Below are positions 1-13,934 of a stretch of DNA of 64,000 nt, piece by piece (the stretch's first letter is position 1; every line of letters begins with the position of its first letter). The notes beneath the pieces were generated by a model. The model was not told where the DNA came from, did not search any database, and saw only the letters and a program-made list of their open reading frames with translations. A program made the position numbers and the translations under genes. This stretch comes from Penelope pileata (lineage: Eukaryota; Chordata; Aves; Galliformes; Cracidae), in the NCBI GenBank assembly GCA_013396635.1, contig WBMW01000147.1:687346-751345 (forward strand). The letters are read 5' to 3'.

Positions 1-153
1 NNNNNNNNNNNNNNNNNNNNNNNNNNNNNNNNNNNNNNNNNNNNNNNNNNNNNNNNNNNNNNNNNNNNNNNNNNNNNNNNNNNNNNNNNNNNNNNNNNNN
101 NNNNNNNNNNNNNNNNNNNNNNNNNNNNNNNNNNNNNNNNNNNNNNNNNNNNN
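1..153. other. Assembly gap (run of N)
   Basis: All 153 bases are N. The sequence next to it is very GC-rich, so the gap probably falls in a GC-rich promoter or first exon that did not sequence. Two further single N bases occur in the window, at 19274 and 23964. Confidence 0.99.
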
Positions 154-590
154 CCGCCGGCTCGGGTTACCGGGGCCGCGGCCGCGCAGCCAATGCGGGG
201 CCGCCTGGCGCCTTCAAACGGCAGGTACAAAGGGATGGCTCCCGCCCTGCCTGCCTGCCTGCTGCGGCCGCGCTGTCTCCATCTCCCACCCCTGTTTGTC
301 TATTTTTATTTTTTTTCTCCTCTTTTCCTGGGAAGCAGCAGCAGTCCGGGGAAGGGCGGGGCCGGGCAGGCAGGAAGAGGAGCCCGCCGTGCCGCCCGGG
401 GAAGCGGCGCCGGAGCAGCCCCGGCCCCACTGCCGCCGGGAGCAGCGGCAGAGCTCCATGTCTCTCCCGAGCCGCCTTTGTGTCCGCTGCCCGCCGGGGT
501 CTGCGGGTCGAACGGCTCCAGCACCCTGCCCACACCCCGCCCTCCAGAGCTCGGCCCCCGCTGCGGTGTGGGACGGGGCTGGCTTTAAAC
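154..590 (-). promoter_or_regulatory. CpG island, probable promoter flank of a leftward gene (CCDC85C by synteny)
   Basis: The stretch is dense in C, G and CpG. It contains a CCAAT box at 190-194 and an SP1-type GGGCGG at 354-359, both typical of a TATA-less vertebrate promoter. No reading frame here resembles a known protein, so the transcribed part probably lies inside the gap to the left. In human, CCDC85C lies just upstream of HHIPL1 in the opposite orientation, so the island is best read as its upstream promoter flank. Naming CCDC85C is inference from gene order only; no CCDC85C coding sequence is visible. Confidence 0.45.
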
Positions 591-3500
591 GCCGACAGTG
601 CTCGTTTCTCAGTAAAATCGGCCCGGGTTTCGATAGCCTTTGCTATCAGAGCACGTGTGCCGGTGTTGCTTCTGAATGCATCGGACAGAACCCAGTGATG
701 GACACAGAAAGTTCACAAAGTTGAAGTGGATTTCCGAGGCAGCACGTAGGCAGATTTCCCATAGCCTTGCATCACATCCCCTGACTTTTAGTCTAATGCA
801 CTTTTCCTTGGACTATGCTCTCCCTCTCAGCTGCTTTTGGCCAGCATCATGTTGTAAAAATGGAAGATGTGCCAGGGCAGTGCTGTGCTGCCAATTATTT
901 CCTATATGAGCCTCCTTAAAAAGCCCCGGGGAACCTCGGTAAATTACTTGACTCCAGGGTCACCTCAGCCCAGCCTCAGGTTCCTGGCCACACTGCAGAG
1001 CTGGTCCAAGGCACCCTCCAGCAATGGAGAAGCATCAAATCTGATGCCAGAGCGTAGGATGCAGAGCAGATGGCTTGTGCATGGAGGGAGCATCAGTCCA
1101 AAGGATGGAGGATTGCAACTTCTGCCTTTTGGTGCTACATTCCTAAGTCTAATCAGCAAAGCTGCAGTTTCTTGGATATTCTTTCGCATGAGTCTGTGCT
1201 GCTTGGTTTCTGAGCCCAGGCATACCTTGGCAAACTGCCTGTTCCCTGCTGAAGCATGAGAGAACTTCCCTTCTGGTAGAGCTCATCCCTCCCATGGATG
1301 CTCTTGGCCCTTCTCCTTTCCCAAAGCAGCTTACATCCCTCTGTTATATCAGCAAGGTAGCAGGAGCTTGGCACTAGTCCTGGGGCTAGCTCGCTTCACG
1401 CGGGATATGCAGGTGGTCATCCCCCGGTAACACACCTCAGAGACAATCATCATAACATGCACACAGACCCAGGTAATTTCCTGCAGAGAAGGGAATTGTG
1501 ATGCCCCTGTGAAGGTGAGTGCTGAGGCCTTGCCCACGGGGCCTGCTTGCGCCCTTTGGGGGGATTGCTCCTAGCGGGCAGGACAGGGCCAGGAGGTTGG
1601 ACCTGGGCAAGATGGCTGACGAGCGATAACCTGCCTGGGAAACAATGGAGAAAACTGTGATGGCATGCTGTGAATTCACCACTGAGGCAGTCAGCCAGTG
1701 GGATGTGGAAATCAGCAGGTGTCTGTGCACTGTCTTGTGCCTTGGAGAGGTCCCTCAGTTCCCCCAGGTCTGGAGCAGGTCTGCTGCTTTCTTCTGACAT
1801 CCCAGGTGCAGGGATGCAGGGGACCTGCATGGAAGGGCCACCACCAGCAGGCTCCAAAACCAGGCCATGCCATGCCTCTGCCTCTCACCGCCCGAGCCAG
1901 GCTGCCAGGAGGTAACACCCTCTGTAATGGGGCACGCTGCCGCACCTCAGGGCTGCATCACCTCAGGAAGGCTCCTGAGAGTTTCCCAAGCCAAGTCTTT
2001 TATTTACAAGGCTTTAATCACATCCTTCCCTACAGGAAGCGGAAAGTGCTTCTCCTGGGCCTTCGCAGGCGGTGATCTGACTTGCAGATCCCGGCAGCGG
2101 CTGGGGGAAGGAGGGTGCTGCTTACAGAGGGGCTGCTCACAGAGCCCCTTCCTCACCCGCAGCAGCCAGTGGGGAGGAGAAGCCCGTGGGGCCGCACCAC
2201 AGGCGCAGGTGCAGCAAGGCCATGCAGGTGCAGCTAGGCCGTGGAGGGGCCTGGCCAGCCAGTGTACTGCTAGGCCTGCCTCACGTTTGCTCCATCTTTT
2301 TCCCTAGAAAAGCTGGGCTTTTTTCGAGATGAAACTTTTTGAAATTTGAGCTCTGTTGATGCCGCTACTAAAGAATGAGCCCAGCAGACAGGGGGGCTCC
2401 TCAGAGGAAGCGAGGAGATTATTAATATCCGCAGAGGAAGTCACCGTGATGATTAAGACTTGCTTTCAGTTCTCAGTGGGTATGTCTATGCTTCTGGAAA
2501 AAACTAATAGCACAGATCCACCCTGGCACGGACCACAAGGGATTTGCTGTCATTCTGGTGTCTGGATGGACTTTGAAGCATGGTGACCTCCTGTGCTTGG
2601 GCACCTGGAAACCTGCGTGGTCTGGAGGTGGCACTGAAACTGCACTCAGAGGGTGCTCAGAAGGCATCTGTCTGGTCCTGATGAACACCCAGTGAAACGT
2701 TCATTCACCAGCAGCACAGACAGCAGACGGGTTAGGAGCTTGAGTGAGTAAGGCCTAAACTGAGTGGACATCATGCATCTCTTCCTCTGTGCCGGCTTCC
2801 CTTCAGGGTGGGTGCTGCGCTGTGGCAGAGGAAAATCCCTTTAGCTTGGAAATGAAGCAGTGTTGGAGCAGAGGTGCAAAGCTTGCTAGCATCAGAAAGT
2901 GTCTGTGGCCTGGATTATCGACCTGCATAGTGGAACTGATTGTTTTGATACCTTGGAGGGAAAGGACTAAGTCAGTGCACAGTATTATGATCAACAGCAA
3001 ACCCTGTGTTGCAAGCAGATTTTTAATCAAGACAAACAATACATAACATGGGAGTATTTTTGATGGGTTTGTGCTTTTTATTTTTACTTAACAAACCCAG
3101 TTTCTCAGTGTTGTTCTGAAAGAATTGCGATTTCCCCATGCTAATTTAAGATGAAGAGCAGAAGTTGGTAAACAACACACTACGGATTCCTTTTGTTACA
3201 TTTGGCCATGGGGCCTTCTGCAAGCTTCAAGTGAAAAGCACTTTTAATATGCATGTCATCTTACGCTTTTTATGCCCATGTAATACAGCATCAAAGCCTA
3301 TCCTTTGCACTGAATCAAATGGACACTTCCACCCTCTTCAGTCAGGGATGGAATTTTAAAGCGAATTATAGCATGATAAGAATTTTAGAAAAAAAGAATC
3401 TACTGGGTAAAATTGCTTTTGATCTTAACTCCTGAACTCAGCAGGTGACAAAAAGAATGAATTTGTGCCCTGATACTACACAGCGATACATAGCCGCCTT

Positions 3501-6500
3501 TAAGCCTTACCGAAGCATTCCCTCTACAGGGCTACATTAGTATTACAGAAAGCACTTCAAGCTCAGGTCTGTGTTTCTACTTTGCTCCGGGGAGGGCTGG
3601 CTCTCACAGATCCCACTCTCCTGGTGTGGGAACCCCACACGTAGCAGAGGAATCACAGTGGGATTTTCATGTGACTTTGCTTTCCCGAGGCAGCATAGGA
3701 AGTCCACGCCACCATGTGTGCTTCGAGGCCTTGCTCCAGTTTACACAGGCTGAGGACCTGTCTCATAAAACATGTACTCCATGAATCATTTACATGGGTT
3801 ATAAATCCTCCACCGCATTTGTATTTTCTCATAAATCAGTGCCAAGGACTAATCTTTGATTAATGTTTTGAAATATACCATCCAGATTGCGACAGTGGAG
3901 GTTCTATTTTGTGCTACAAAGCTGTATGATAACAAAAAATACACAATGCTCCTGATCTCTGCTCTTAAGGTAGGTACCTTGCTTCTAGCCTGATTAAGCA
4001 ATATTTTGAGCCAGAACATTTTACAAGTAGCAGCTACCTGAAGAAGTGCCTTGGGTCATTATTCCTTTATTTCTCAGTGATTCAGTGTACAATTCAGACA
4101 GATCAGCTGAACCTTGCCTTGGAAAGCCTTCATACCTCTATGTGCCCATCTGGCTGAGCTGTGAGGAAAAAGCAGTCTCTGACAAGATTATGTATCACCC
4201 TGTAATGCTGGGCTCTGGCAATGTAACTGGGCCATCCAGTTCATTTACTCTGCTTATGAAAGGAGTATGTTTTAATGAGGGTTTCATCTTGTGTCCACAA
4301 AACCTTTCTATTTTGTGCCCTGAAACTACTAGTAAAATTATAAAATGCACCAACTTGTTTCAAAGCCTTCAGGATATTTGGAGAATAATTATGGCTGTGA
4401 CCAGCAAACTCTTTCCCATGCCAGCAAAACAGGTCCTGTAGTAGGCACAAGCAGTAGCCTCTACACAGTATGTATAAATCAAGTAGAAGGAGACGGTAAG
4501 AATCTCCTAACCCACACTGGTCACCAAACTTCATTTTCAGTGAAGTTTCTAACTGTTCCTTGCAATGCAATAGATTATTTTTCCATCATCCTTATTCTTT
4601 ATGCTTATAGAGCCCAAGTCTAAATCCTAAGAAGAAATAGGCATATATATTTCTTCTGGCTGAGAGTTGCAGGTGATTGACACTTCCCAAATGCAGACAT
4701 AATAGCTATAGCAAAAATTTCACTGCTAGTTAAGTGTATTGAGGATTCAACTTCATCGTGCAGTCAGAAGGCTGCATACAATATCAGAGCTATTCCTTCA
4801 AGCGTTGAGAAAAATCCCCCAACTCCTCTTAGAACATTTTAATGACCAGGACAGCCATGCGCCTCAAGTTGAGGCAATGTGCTGACCAGCTGAGTCACCT
4901 TCTATGCCATCGTCCACCCAAACAATGAGGAGTGCCACTAAGAACTTGAAACCGAGTGTGTGTCAAGAAATAAAATTTGAAAAAACTTTCCATATCTTCC
5001 TGAATATGTAAGATATCAGTAAATAGCAGGAATATGGAAGCAGGCAGACTGGATCACAGCACTGGCCCCTGTATTGTCTCTGCCAGTGGCCAATACCAGA
5101 TGCTTTTGAGAATACTGTGAAAAACCTGCCCATAGGGTGAGTTTCCTCCTCTCTGCCATCTGGTACTGCTTGGCTTCTTCCCAGAAGCAGTAAGATTTAC
5201 ATCCCTTCCAAAAATATTTGCACTCCTATCTAACATGGGAAGAAGGCCAGAGATAGCTTGATACACCTTTTCCTTTTGTAAATATTTCTCTAAAAACTTA
5301 GGTGATCCAACAAATATGTGGGAAAAATGGAAGCTAAGGATTTACTGCACTCCTCCATTACCATGCCATTATATCCTGAAGGCCAAAGTCTGCCCCGAGT
5401 TACACACAAGGCTGACAAAAGGGAGCTTTGTGCATGTGGGGCAGAACTAGGTCCCCACAGCCTGGAGGTGCTTGCAGGAGGTTGTTTTTCAAGACAGAAG
5501 CACAACACTCAGTTTTTAGTTGCCTCTTTCATGTGCACCAACTGCATAAAGCCCAGGAAGCTCCTGGGATTTAGACCTGCACCATTTAAGTCACTGGTGA
5601 TTTAAACACTGGCTTTGCTGAAAGTATATTCATATTAAAAGGTTGGTTTTTTTTTCTCCTTCTGCCTCTGTACTTTTCCTATGGCTCTAACAACCCTTTG
5701 CAGATGTTTTGGATGAGGTAGAGTGTTGTTCCACGTGTGGCAATGAATTTAGACTGATTTCAACTGAACAATCTTAGTCATCATTGTTTTAAAAAACAGG
5801 AGAAAAATTAACACAGAACTGGAAAAATATTAGCACCGTTCCTAGGGAACACTGTGGACTGATCATCCTCAGGTCTTGGCAGGTTTGTCCCATGATGCAG
5901 CAACACCCCAGGCTCTTGTGGAGTGCCCCATTGCCACCCTTCTCCATGCACATCCTGCTTTCCCCCGGCACAGCTCTGTGCTTGGGCAGCACTGAGCTTG
6001 GCACCGGTAGCTGCAAAACAGACACCTTGCGATTCAAGCAAATGAGGCCATTGGTATTAGCAGCATGAGGTCAATGAAACCTCAGCAGCTCTGCAAGAGA
6101 GAAAATAGGCTACGTTGAGCTATCCGCCGTGTTCTTTACGCTTTTGTTTCTCATTTCTGTTGTGCATCAAATGAACAAATGACCTCTTGGCTGTGTTGAT
6201 GGACCAGGAAAACACAAATACTCAGTGTTGTACTATAAGCAAGGCCTGTTGGTACTGCACCCTTCACTTAGTGGTAAAGTGAATTTTCTGCTTGCAAGAC
6301 AACAACTTTGCTGAGGACCTAATTTTGCCTTCTTTTATAGCTCACTGAAGCCACTGGGATTTTATAACAGATGAGAAAGGAGAGTCATGCCCTAAAATGC
6401 TGACACTAGTTCCATATATCATAGAGATATCTGAATAATTCATAGTGTCAAGCAGAGCAAGTTAAAGGAACAGTGTCATAAGTGACAACATCCAGCTTTA

Positions 6501-8788
6501 ATACATCCCATACCAAAATGAAAACTCCACAAATTTCTTTCTTAGACAAAAAACGTGATCAGTTTCTCTAAGAAAAAGCTACAGTACTGTTACAAAATGT
6601 GGGGCAATATAACAAACACTGGGATTTCACCGTGACTGAGTATGTTACCTGTTACCTTTGCCTTGTGTGATATTTGAAATGAAATGGAATTGGACCCAGA
6701 TCAGACAAAAGGACAGCATGTTCTTCCCTAGGGCTCGTTCTAACACAGAAATGTTGCTGAAGTCACCAGTTTGCTGTCACAGGTCTTCAAGTTATGTCTT
6801 ACTTTCTATTCTTCCTGATAACTATTGACTTCTAAATAATTTATTTCTGAAGCAAAGGTTGGAGATTAAGCTGCTCATGGTGCGGAAACAGTGAACACCT
6901 GAATTCTGAGGACAGTTGAATCTAAGCCAGACCCAAAGGGCCCTCATCCTTACAGTGTACAAAATGAAGGCTCCAGGATGGGAGGCCCTCTGGGAAAACA
7001 TGCTTGGAATTCAGATAAAAACAATTCCAGCCCATCTCTTCTTCTGCATGTGAAAATAACAAACTCCCCATAAGTTGCAGATTCAGTAACTACTGTAAGC
7101 TTCCTGGCCCTTGTTCTGGACCAGCAGGCTTCTTTGCGTCCGATACTTTGGGCCTCAGCAGACCGGAGAGGCACTGAGGCAAGAGAAGCCTTGCAGATGC
7201 CCACATCTTACTCAGCGTGTGATGAATTTTAGGCCTCCCAAACCGTGTTCCTTGCTGTTGATACGCCCAATTGCTCAGCCAAATCAATCTCCCCAGCCCA
7301 GTTTGCGGTCAGCAGCCGCAGCAGGTCTTGGTGTGCAGGTGACTCTGCCTGGCTTTCTGCATTCTGCCCACGTCCGCTGCCCGCTATAGGACAGGGATGC
7401 AGTTACAAACGGGGATGCCATTTGAATACAAATGGGAGGAATAAAGCCACTCTCTCAGCACCAGAGCCAAGGGAAGCCCCAGGTGGCGGTGGGGTAATAG
7501 GATTGTGATTGCGAGGTTCAGCGTAATGGCTGCTCCTGCCACCGCTGCTCTCCAGCATGGCACTGCATTGTGTTAAATTTCCTGCATGCCTGTCACTCGT
7601 GTGATACTGTTTGGCACGGCCTTCCCCACTATCACAGCAATGCCCGTTTGGTTGGTGTTTTTCCTCGAGCCAGCAGGTTGCTGAGCCTTTGTATTCGCCG
7701 CTCTTTTTCAGCTGGGTGTTGGTTGCTGAGGCAGGCTGCAGTGCTCAGCTCCAAACCGTGCCCTTGTGCAGGCTCACATCGTTGCATGAGCAGTTCTCTT
7801 CAGCACGAAGTAACACTTGGAAAGTGAGGAATTAATTGCCTTAGGGCTCTGGTCATTTTTAATGGCATGGAGATAATCTGTCAGACTTGGGAACTCAGAG
7901 CAGTGAAGATCCCCGTGTTCATGTTCATACTTTTAGCCCCTTCTCATCATTTCCAGAGCAAACAAACTTGAGGCTAAGAAAGATTCACATTTTGGGTCCA
8001 ATGTGAGTTCCACTTTGCAGATACTGCTTTAAACTATGCTGTAAGTTTATTTTGATAGCATGCAGAATGTACCAGCCTTAACTGATCTGTCACAATCGCT
8101 AATTTGAACTTTGTGCTATATTCCCCGCTTTGCCTTCATTAGAAGTGAAAAGTTTCCAGGAGCTCTGGAAATGGAAGTTCCAAATCAAAGCAAATGTATT
8201 GCATCCATGTGCTCCTTGCGATTCAGCCCCATGTCCTTTGGGTCCGCCTTATTGCTGGGACCAGCAGCAGCATCACCCCTGAGGATCAGCCCCACAGGTG
8301 ACTGTCCTGGTCCCCTGCCATGTGAGCTTGCAGTGACCTGAACAACCCACTTGTACCTCCAGCTGGGCCCTGTGGACTGCTGCTCCCCGCCGACTGATGA
8401 AACAAGCCTGCTGCTAAGCTGAGCTGACTTTAAAGCAGTGGCCCAAGAGGAGAAAATACTGTGGGGTGCTGACAAATGGTGCAGTGCCAGAGAGGGAATA
8501 ATATGCATTGCCATCAGCAAGAGATTGGATCTGGTCAGCCCAGAAAGCTTCCAAAGCTTTACCTTAGCAGTGCTTATTTTAACAAGTCTGGCTGTGGATC
8601 TCTGAGTACAGAAACATTCCCAAGCAATGAAGTTCTCTGTATGAGGAGAGCTGGTAGATATTCCTGTATGAAGTGCTTCCACTTTGCCTGTGGCAGTGGG
8701 ACCTGCGGAGAATATTGAAGGAGAGAGGCTGCAGGGAGGAGAGTTTCCATGATACTGAACTGGGAGGCATATTTCTCTGCAAAACCTG
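591..8788. other. Intergenic DNA, no supported gene
   Basis: Mixed-composition sequence. Open frames are short, lack splice-linked partners and resemble no family I know. I see no RNA gene or well-preserved transposon. It is most simply the distal upstream region of HHIPL1. Confidence 0.6.
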
Positions 8789-8826
8789 CAGAGAGAGAGA
8801 GAGAAACAGAGAGAAAGAGATGGAGA
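8789..8826. repeat. (GA)n purine-rich simple repeat
   Basis: A run of GA dinucleotides interrupted by AAACA and AAA triplets, continuing into a purine-rich tail. It also explains Ser/Leu/Arg/Glu-rich translations of this region on either strand. Confidence 0.9.
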
Positions 8827-11064
8827 GTTCCCCCAGCAATTCAGGGCGGGGGTGCAGGTCAGATCCACCTCCATGGCAGAGAGCCAGGACAGCACTTCCC
8901 AGGAGCAGCCCTGGGACTGGGGAGCAGGGAGCAGTGAGCAGCATCTCACTGCTGCTCCTCCTGTGCATGGAACCTCTTCGAGCACTTGGTGCTTGCTTAT
9001 CCCAAGAACCTGCCTGCTGATGGCCATGCTTAGAACCACATCTTTGCCATATCTGTGACACTATAGGACATGCAAATCCCTTTCCTACCCCCTCAGTAGC
9101 TGAGCACATTGACATCTTGCACAGCTTGCTGTGCAGCAGGATTGATGCTTCTGTTTCACAGATAATCAAGAGCAAAGAGTTCCTATACATAAGCATGAGA
9201 AGACTTGGGGAGGAAGGTTTCTGAATTCAGTGCTGTTATTTCCACAAGTGAGTGGAGCTTGCACTGCCCTACGGAACACAGAAGCAACTGCTGTGCAAAT
9301 GTAAAGAATTATTATTTTTAATACAAAAAGCTCTCAGAAACATGTTCTCAGTTACACCTTGCCACCAACACTTCTCTCATGCCCTGGAGAAGATCCCTGC
9401 CTAGCTTTAACACCCGAGAGGTCTCCCATTACTGCAGGGGAATTACAACATCCCCACACAACTGGTTTCCTTTTGCTTTCTTCCCAGCTTACCTGGCCTG
9501 ATGGGCTGGAAAAGCTGCTGTCCTGGGAGCAGACACAGCCTTCGGGTGTGTGGGGGCTCGGCAAGGGGCTGGCACAGCAGCATCCCTGCCGCCTCCCCAT
9601 GCTCACTGAACTGGGCAGAGCTCAGCACTGCCAGCCTGAAAGGTGGGGGAAGGCAGAGAGGGGGCCACATGGGGTATTTTTATGCATCGTTTCATCAAGT
9701 AGTGATTTATTGCCACTTCTACCCCAGGAGCAGGCTGTTTCAGAGCTTATAAATGCAGCCTGGCTGCTGAGCACTGGCTGGATCAGACTTCTGATAAATT
9801 GAAGCCAAAACCAAAGTGCATTTGGCTGCTGGTGTTTCGCTCTTCCCATGTATCTTCTTAGAGGCAGATCATTTTGCAGTCCCAGTGCTTATCAGATACA
9901 TTAGCCAGGTAAGCCTGGTCATTGTAATTTCAACGAGTGAGCCGATTCCTCTCTGGGGACACGTGGGAGCAAGCTTGGCTGACTTGCACAGGTTTTATAC
10001 CTGTCTGTAAATGGTGTCCCTGTCCCCAGCTATTTTAAAAGGTCACACACAGTGATCTCGTTAGGGTATAGCACAGAGGTGAAGTCCCTGTCCCGTACAG
10101 AAGCATACTGGGATGCAAAGGGATGCAGGAACCAGCACAGGGAACACACGTCACCCCAGCATACCTGGCACCTCCAGCCTACCTGCCACGTGTCCCTGGG
10201 CAGGCTGCCCCACTGCTTCAGGGCTGCAGGACGGTGCCTTTAGCACTGGAGCATTGGGCCTTTACAAACTTCTTCCAGTGGAGATTTTAGGCACATGGTC
10301 ACCTGTGCTGGACACTAATGCAGGAGACATCTGCTGCTGGGGAACTGGTGGCTCGAGGGACCAGCAGCAATGCAATAGGAGCCCTTGTCTCCAGGTTACC
10401 AGTTCAAACCAGTAGCGGGCTGTGAGTGGCAACTGTTACCTCTTGGCAGCTGCTAAACAGCTAGTGTAAATCGGGTCAGTGGCCTCGGTCAGCTTTCTCA
10501 TTAGCAGATGCCCACATCTCAACTCCACAAAGAGAACCCAATTATCAGCCTCATCCGTGACAGTGATTTGGAAGATAAGGGGACAGACAAATTCGTCATC
10601 AGGATGTGAGTGCAAGAAGGGAGGAAAAACATTTTATGTTAAACTACCCTTTCTCTTCAGTATCCCTGGGATAAACAGAAGGGGTAAGCCTTCACAGGCA
10701 CTAGCCCCACACCTTTCAGCAGCTTCTCACACTTAGTATTGCTGTTGCTCTTGATGGCAGGTAAAAAGACCACAGATCTCGTTTTCCTCTTAGGAAAATT
10801 GTCCCTGCCCACCAAGAGCTTACCGGATAAGAGAAGAGATGGCAGATCTGCATCTAAACGGCTAGCCAAAGAGAACACAGGCTAAGGAGACTTTTGGGAT
10901 GATAACCTGGTTACCCACAACATCATTAGCATGCTTTGGATACCAGGCTAATAGTTTTGTTAAAATACACTTAGTGGTTTGAAAATTTCAGAAGCACAAC
11001 TTTAATACATTTGTCTTTGACAACTGAAGCACAAATAGCCTGATACCTCCAGGAATATAAAATC
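8827..11064. other. Intergenic DNA, no supported gene
   Basis: No exon with matching splice sites and no recognisable protein family. Nothing here supports an RNA gene or a promoter. Confidence 0.55.
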
Positions 11065-11125
11065 TTAGAATCATTAGGGTTGGAAAAGACCACCAAGATC
11101 ATCCAGTCCAGCTGTCTCGGACTAG
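11065..11125 (-). mobile_element. CR1 LINE 3'-end relic, reverse orientation
   Basis: The segment carries the reverse complement of the CR1 3' end: GAATCATTAGGGTTGGAAAAG followed by ACC, then AGATCATCCAGTCCAGC. It is short, and its sides diverge quickly from the consensus, as expected for an old truncated insertion. Confidence 0.8.
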
Positions 11126-13910
11126 ACTTAGGCTTCAGCACAGTGCAAATATTCCTTTGGCTAAATTGTAGCAGGACTTCCTTTCAGGCACAGCACTACC
11201 AGTCTTACATGAATCTTAAATTCATAGGTAAGAAAAAGTAAAAATTGTTTGCAGTTAATAAATGAGATCAGATCTTTCTAATGAAAAGTGCTATGTTAAC
11301 TAATTACATCATGATTTAATATTGAAATTACTATGAGAGGGCAAACCGGTGCCCAAGAGAGCTTAGTATTTCCCCCTCTCAGACCCTGTCTTATAATCCT
11401 GCATAGCTGTGACTATGAACCTAACACATAGCAGTTACTGCAGGAAAAAAATGAGCAACAAATGAACACAGGACAACTACTGAAAGCCATGTCCTTTCCA
11501 CTTATCATTATTAGCAGAATTGATCAATTGATCCCAGGTCTCAGATCAGTCCATGGGGTCAAACCTTGCTGAAGAGTTGCAGGGAAGTGTCTCCCTGGCA
11601 GCACCTATGTCGATGGGTGATTTTTAAAAGCCTGCTGCTTCTGAGATGGGCAAAAGCAGTCCAATACATAGGGGCAGACATCACATGCAGCTGCACAGCT
11701 CATGTCCAGTGCAGAAATAATGCTGAATTTCAACAGGCAGACACACAGATGCACGATTTGCAAAGCAGAGTATGGAACAAATTGCCAAAGGCCAGCTGAG
11801 CATGGTGTGGTGACGTGGGCCCTGTGCCACTCTTGTCCTCATTCTTGTCCCTGTCACACCCAGCTGTGCCCAGGGCTGGATTTGGTGAATGAAACCAGGA
11901 CCTGCAGCTGGGCACTAAGGGCAAAGTTTCCAATTTGGGTTTTGTTGTTTTACACATGAGGTTAATTTGAAGGTGTTATTTGGAGTCAAATTACCATTTT
12001 CCTGCAGCCTGGCAACATGGTAGTTAGAGTGATAATAATATGATTATTACTGTACAAAAATGTGAAATCAGCCATGAATCTGATGAGGCTGTTATCAGCA
12101 TCCAAGCTGATTATGACATGAAAACTGCACAGGTAAGGAAAAATGTATTTGGCTTTTCAGAATGATGCATTGGACATAATTTCAATTACCTTTTTCTTTA
12201 GTCTTAAAAGAAAAGCACAATTTTTATAGCTATACGATATTTTCTTTTGTCTCCAGCATTGTGTAAAATAATCCCTAATAATTTCTCCATTCCTTACAAA
12301 AGACCTGTTTTGCTAATTGGGTGATCAGACAAAATTGTTCCTTGGTTACGCTGAAACATCTATAAAAACAATTTATTTACAACAGCAATGATATTAAAAT
12401 TAAACTCAGGCATGAGACCTGCTTCTTTCTGAAGGTCTCTGAATGTCCTTCGAGTTTATAAGTAATAAGTTCTCATGGGACACATGAATTCCTGCCCTTA
12501 ATCCATTCTGACTTTAAAAGTCCAGCTTCTTTTATGGAATGTCTCATTATACAAGCTCTTGCTTCAGCAAATGTACTTCCATCAGTTTTCTCTGATGTCT
12601 GTTTAATATAACATCTCCTGAATTATTTAATGGGCAAACATATGGATTAAATAAAGCAAACACGTCTACCAGAACTTACATATGCCTGATCAAAACTTTG
12701 CAAACTTTTCTGCAGTTTGCATTTAAGATCCCTAAGCCTCAGACCTTGGCAGTGTGAAATCAGAGCAGCTTTCAGGCTGCTCTGGTGAATCCTATGGGTT
12801 GGCTGGGTACTCCCGGAGTTCACATTCACCTCCTTTCTCTGCTCCATTGCTCCCCACTATCTCCTTTGTTTTTTTCTCCTACAACCAAAGGTCTGAGCTT
12901 TTCTCTATGGTTTATATTTTTTTTTACTGCTGTGCAATTCAGTTCTAGTTTATACTTCTGTGTTCAGGGGTGATGTGTAGCCCACTGTGGGTGTTTACTG
13001 GTGTAAGGATGAGCCAGTCTAGAGGTTTCCTCTGATTAATTTGAATTTAATTCTGCATTTCATTTCTCCTGACCTTTGAAATCTCCCTCATGACTACTCA
13101 TCAGAAAACCTTGATAAGATGAATTAGAAATTCTTTTAGATCTCAGATCAGATTGGAATAATAATCACCCTTCTTCCCAACGATCCGTCTGAGGTTTTGT
13201 TAGTTTGTTTCCAGAAATTGTGAGCAGTCCAAGTCACAAGAGTTGTAGAAATTAAACCAGCAAAATTTCTACAAGTGAATGTAAGTATTTAGGTGTAGGA
13301 AAAAAGTGTCCCCATCCTCTTTCAGATCCTATAATCAAGACACTCTGACCACAGTTTTAAATTATTAGTGACCCCTTCCTGAACCGCTCTGACACCACAG
13401 TTTCTTTACATGCTTTGATTAGTCTGATTTGAAGCTGAAACTATGAAGTAAAAGCATCAGCTGGATGTGTCTGGCAAAGCCGAGAAACAGGAACGGTGTT
13501 TTATTATTTGTAGCAATTTAGGTGCAAACCAACCAAAAACAAATAAAAACTATCCCCAGAGTATTTCCTGTCTGAGCCAATTATCAGATTTATTTGTTGG
13601 TACTGAAGAAAAAAGTTGCTCCAAGTTTGACAAGGTATAAAATAAAGCCAGGCTTCAGCCAGAAGGTTTCAGAGCCCAAGCAGGATGAGTACAGAGCAAA
13701 GGCCTGGGAATCTCTGACAGCAGAACAGCTGATATTTATTTTAAGGTTGAGAGGAGCAGACAGGTATCCAGGAGGGACAGGAGTGAAATACTCCTTTTGA
13801 ACAATCCTGTTGAAGGGATGTACTGTTTAGCAAGAAGTCTTAGAGCTTGTAGTTGGTCACCAGTAGACAGTTTGTAATGTGAGGTTGCTAAATTGGCAGG
13901 GATATCAGGA

Positions 13911-13934
13911 AACAAACAAACAAACAAAAAAAAC
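13911..13934. repeat. (CAAA)n / A-rich simple repeat
   Basis: Four-base CAAA units running into a short A tract. Confidence 0.85.

Noticed and set aside
8185..9039. 284-codon open frame on the minus strand
   Set aside because: No start context, domain or homology recognised. A second frame on the same strand is open over much of the same DNA, and part of the openness comes from the (GA)n repeat. Best explained as chance.
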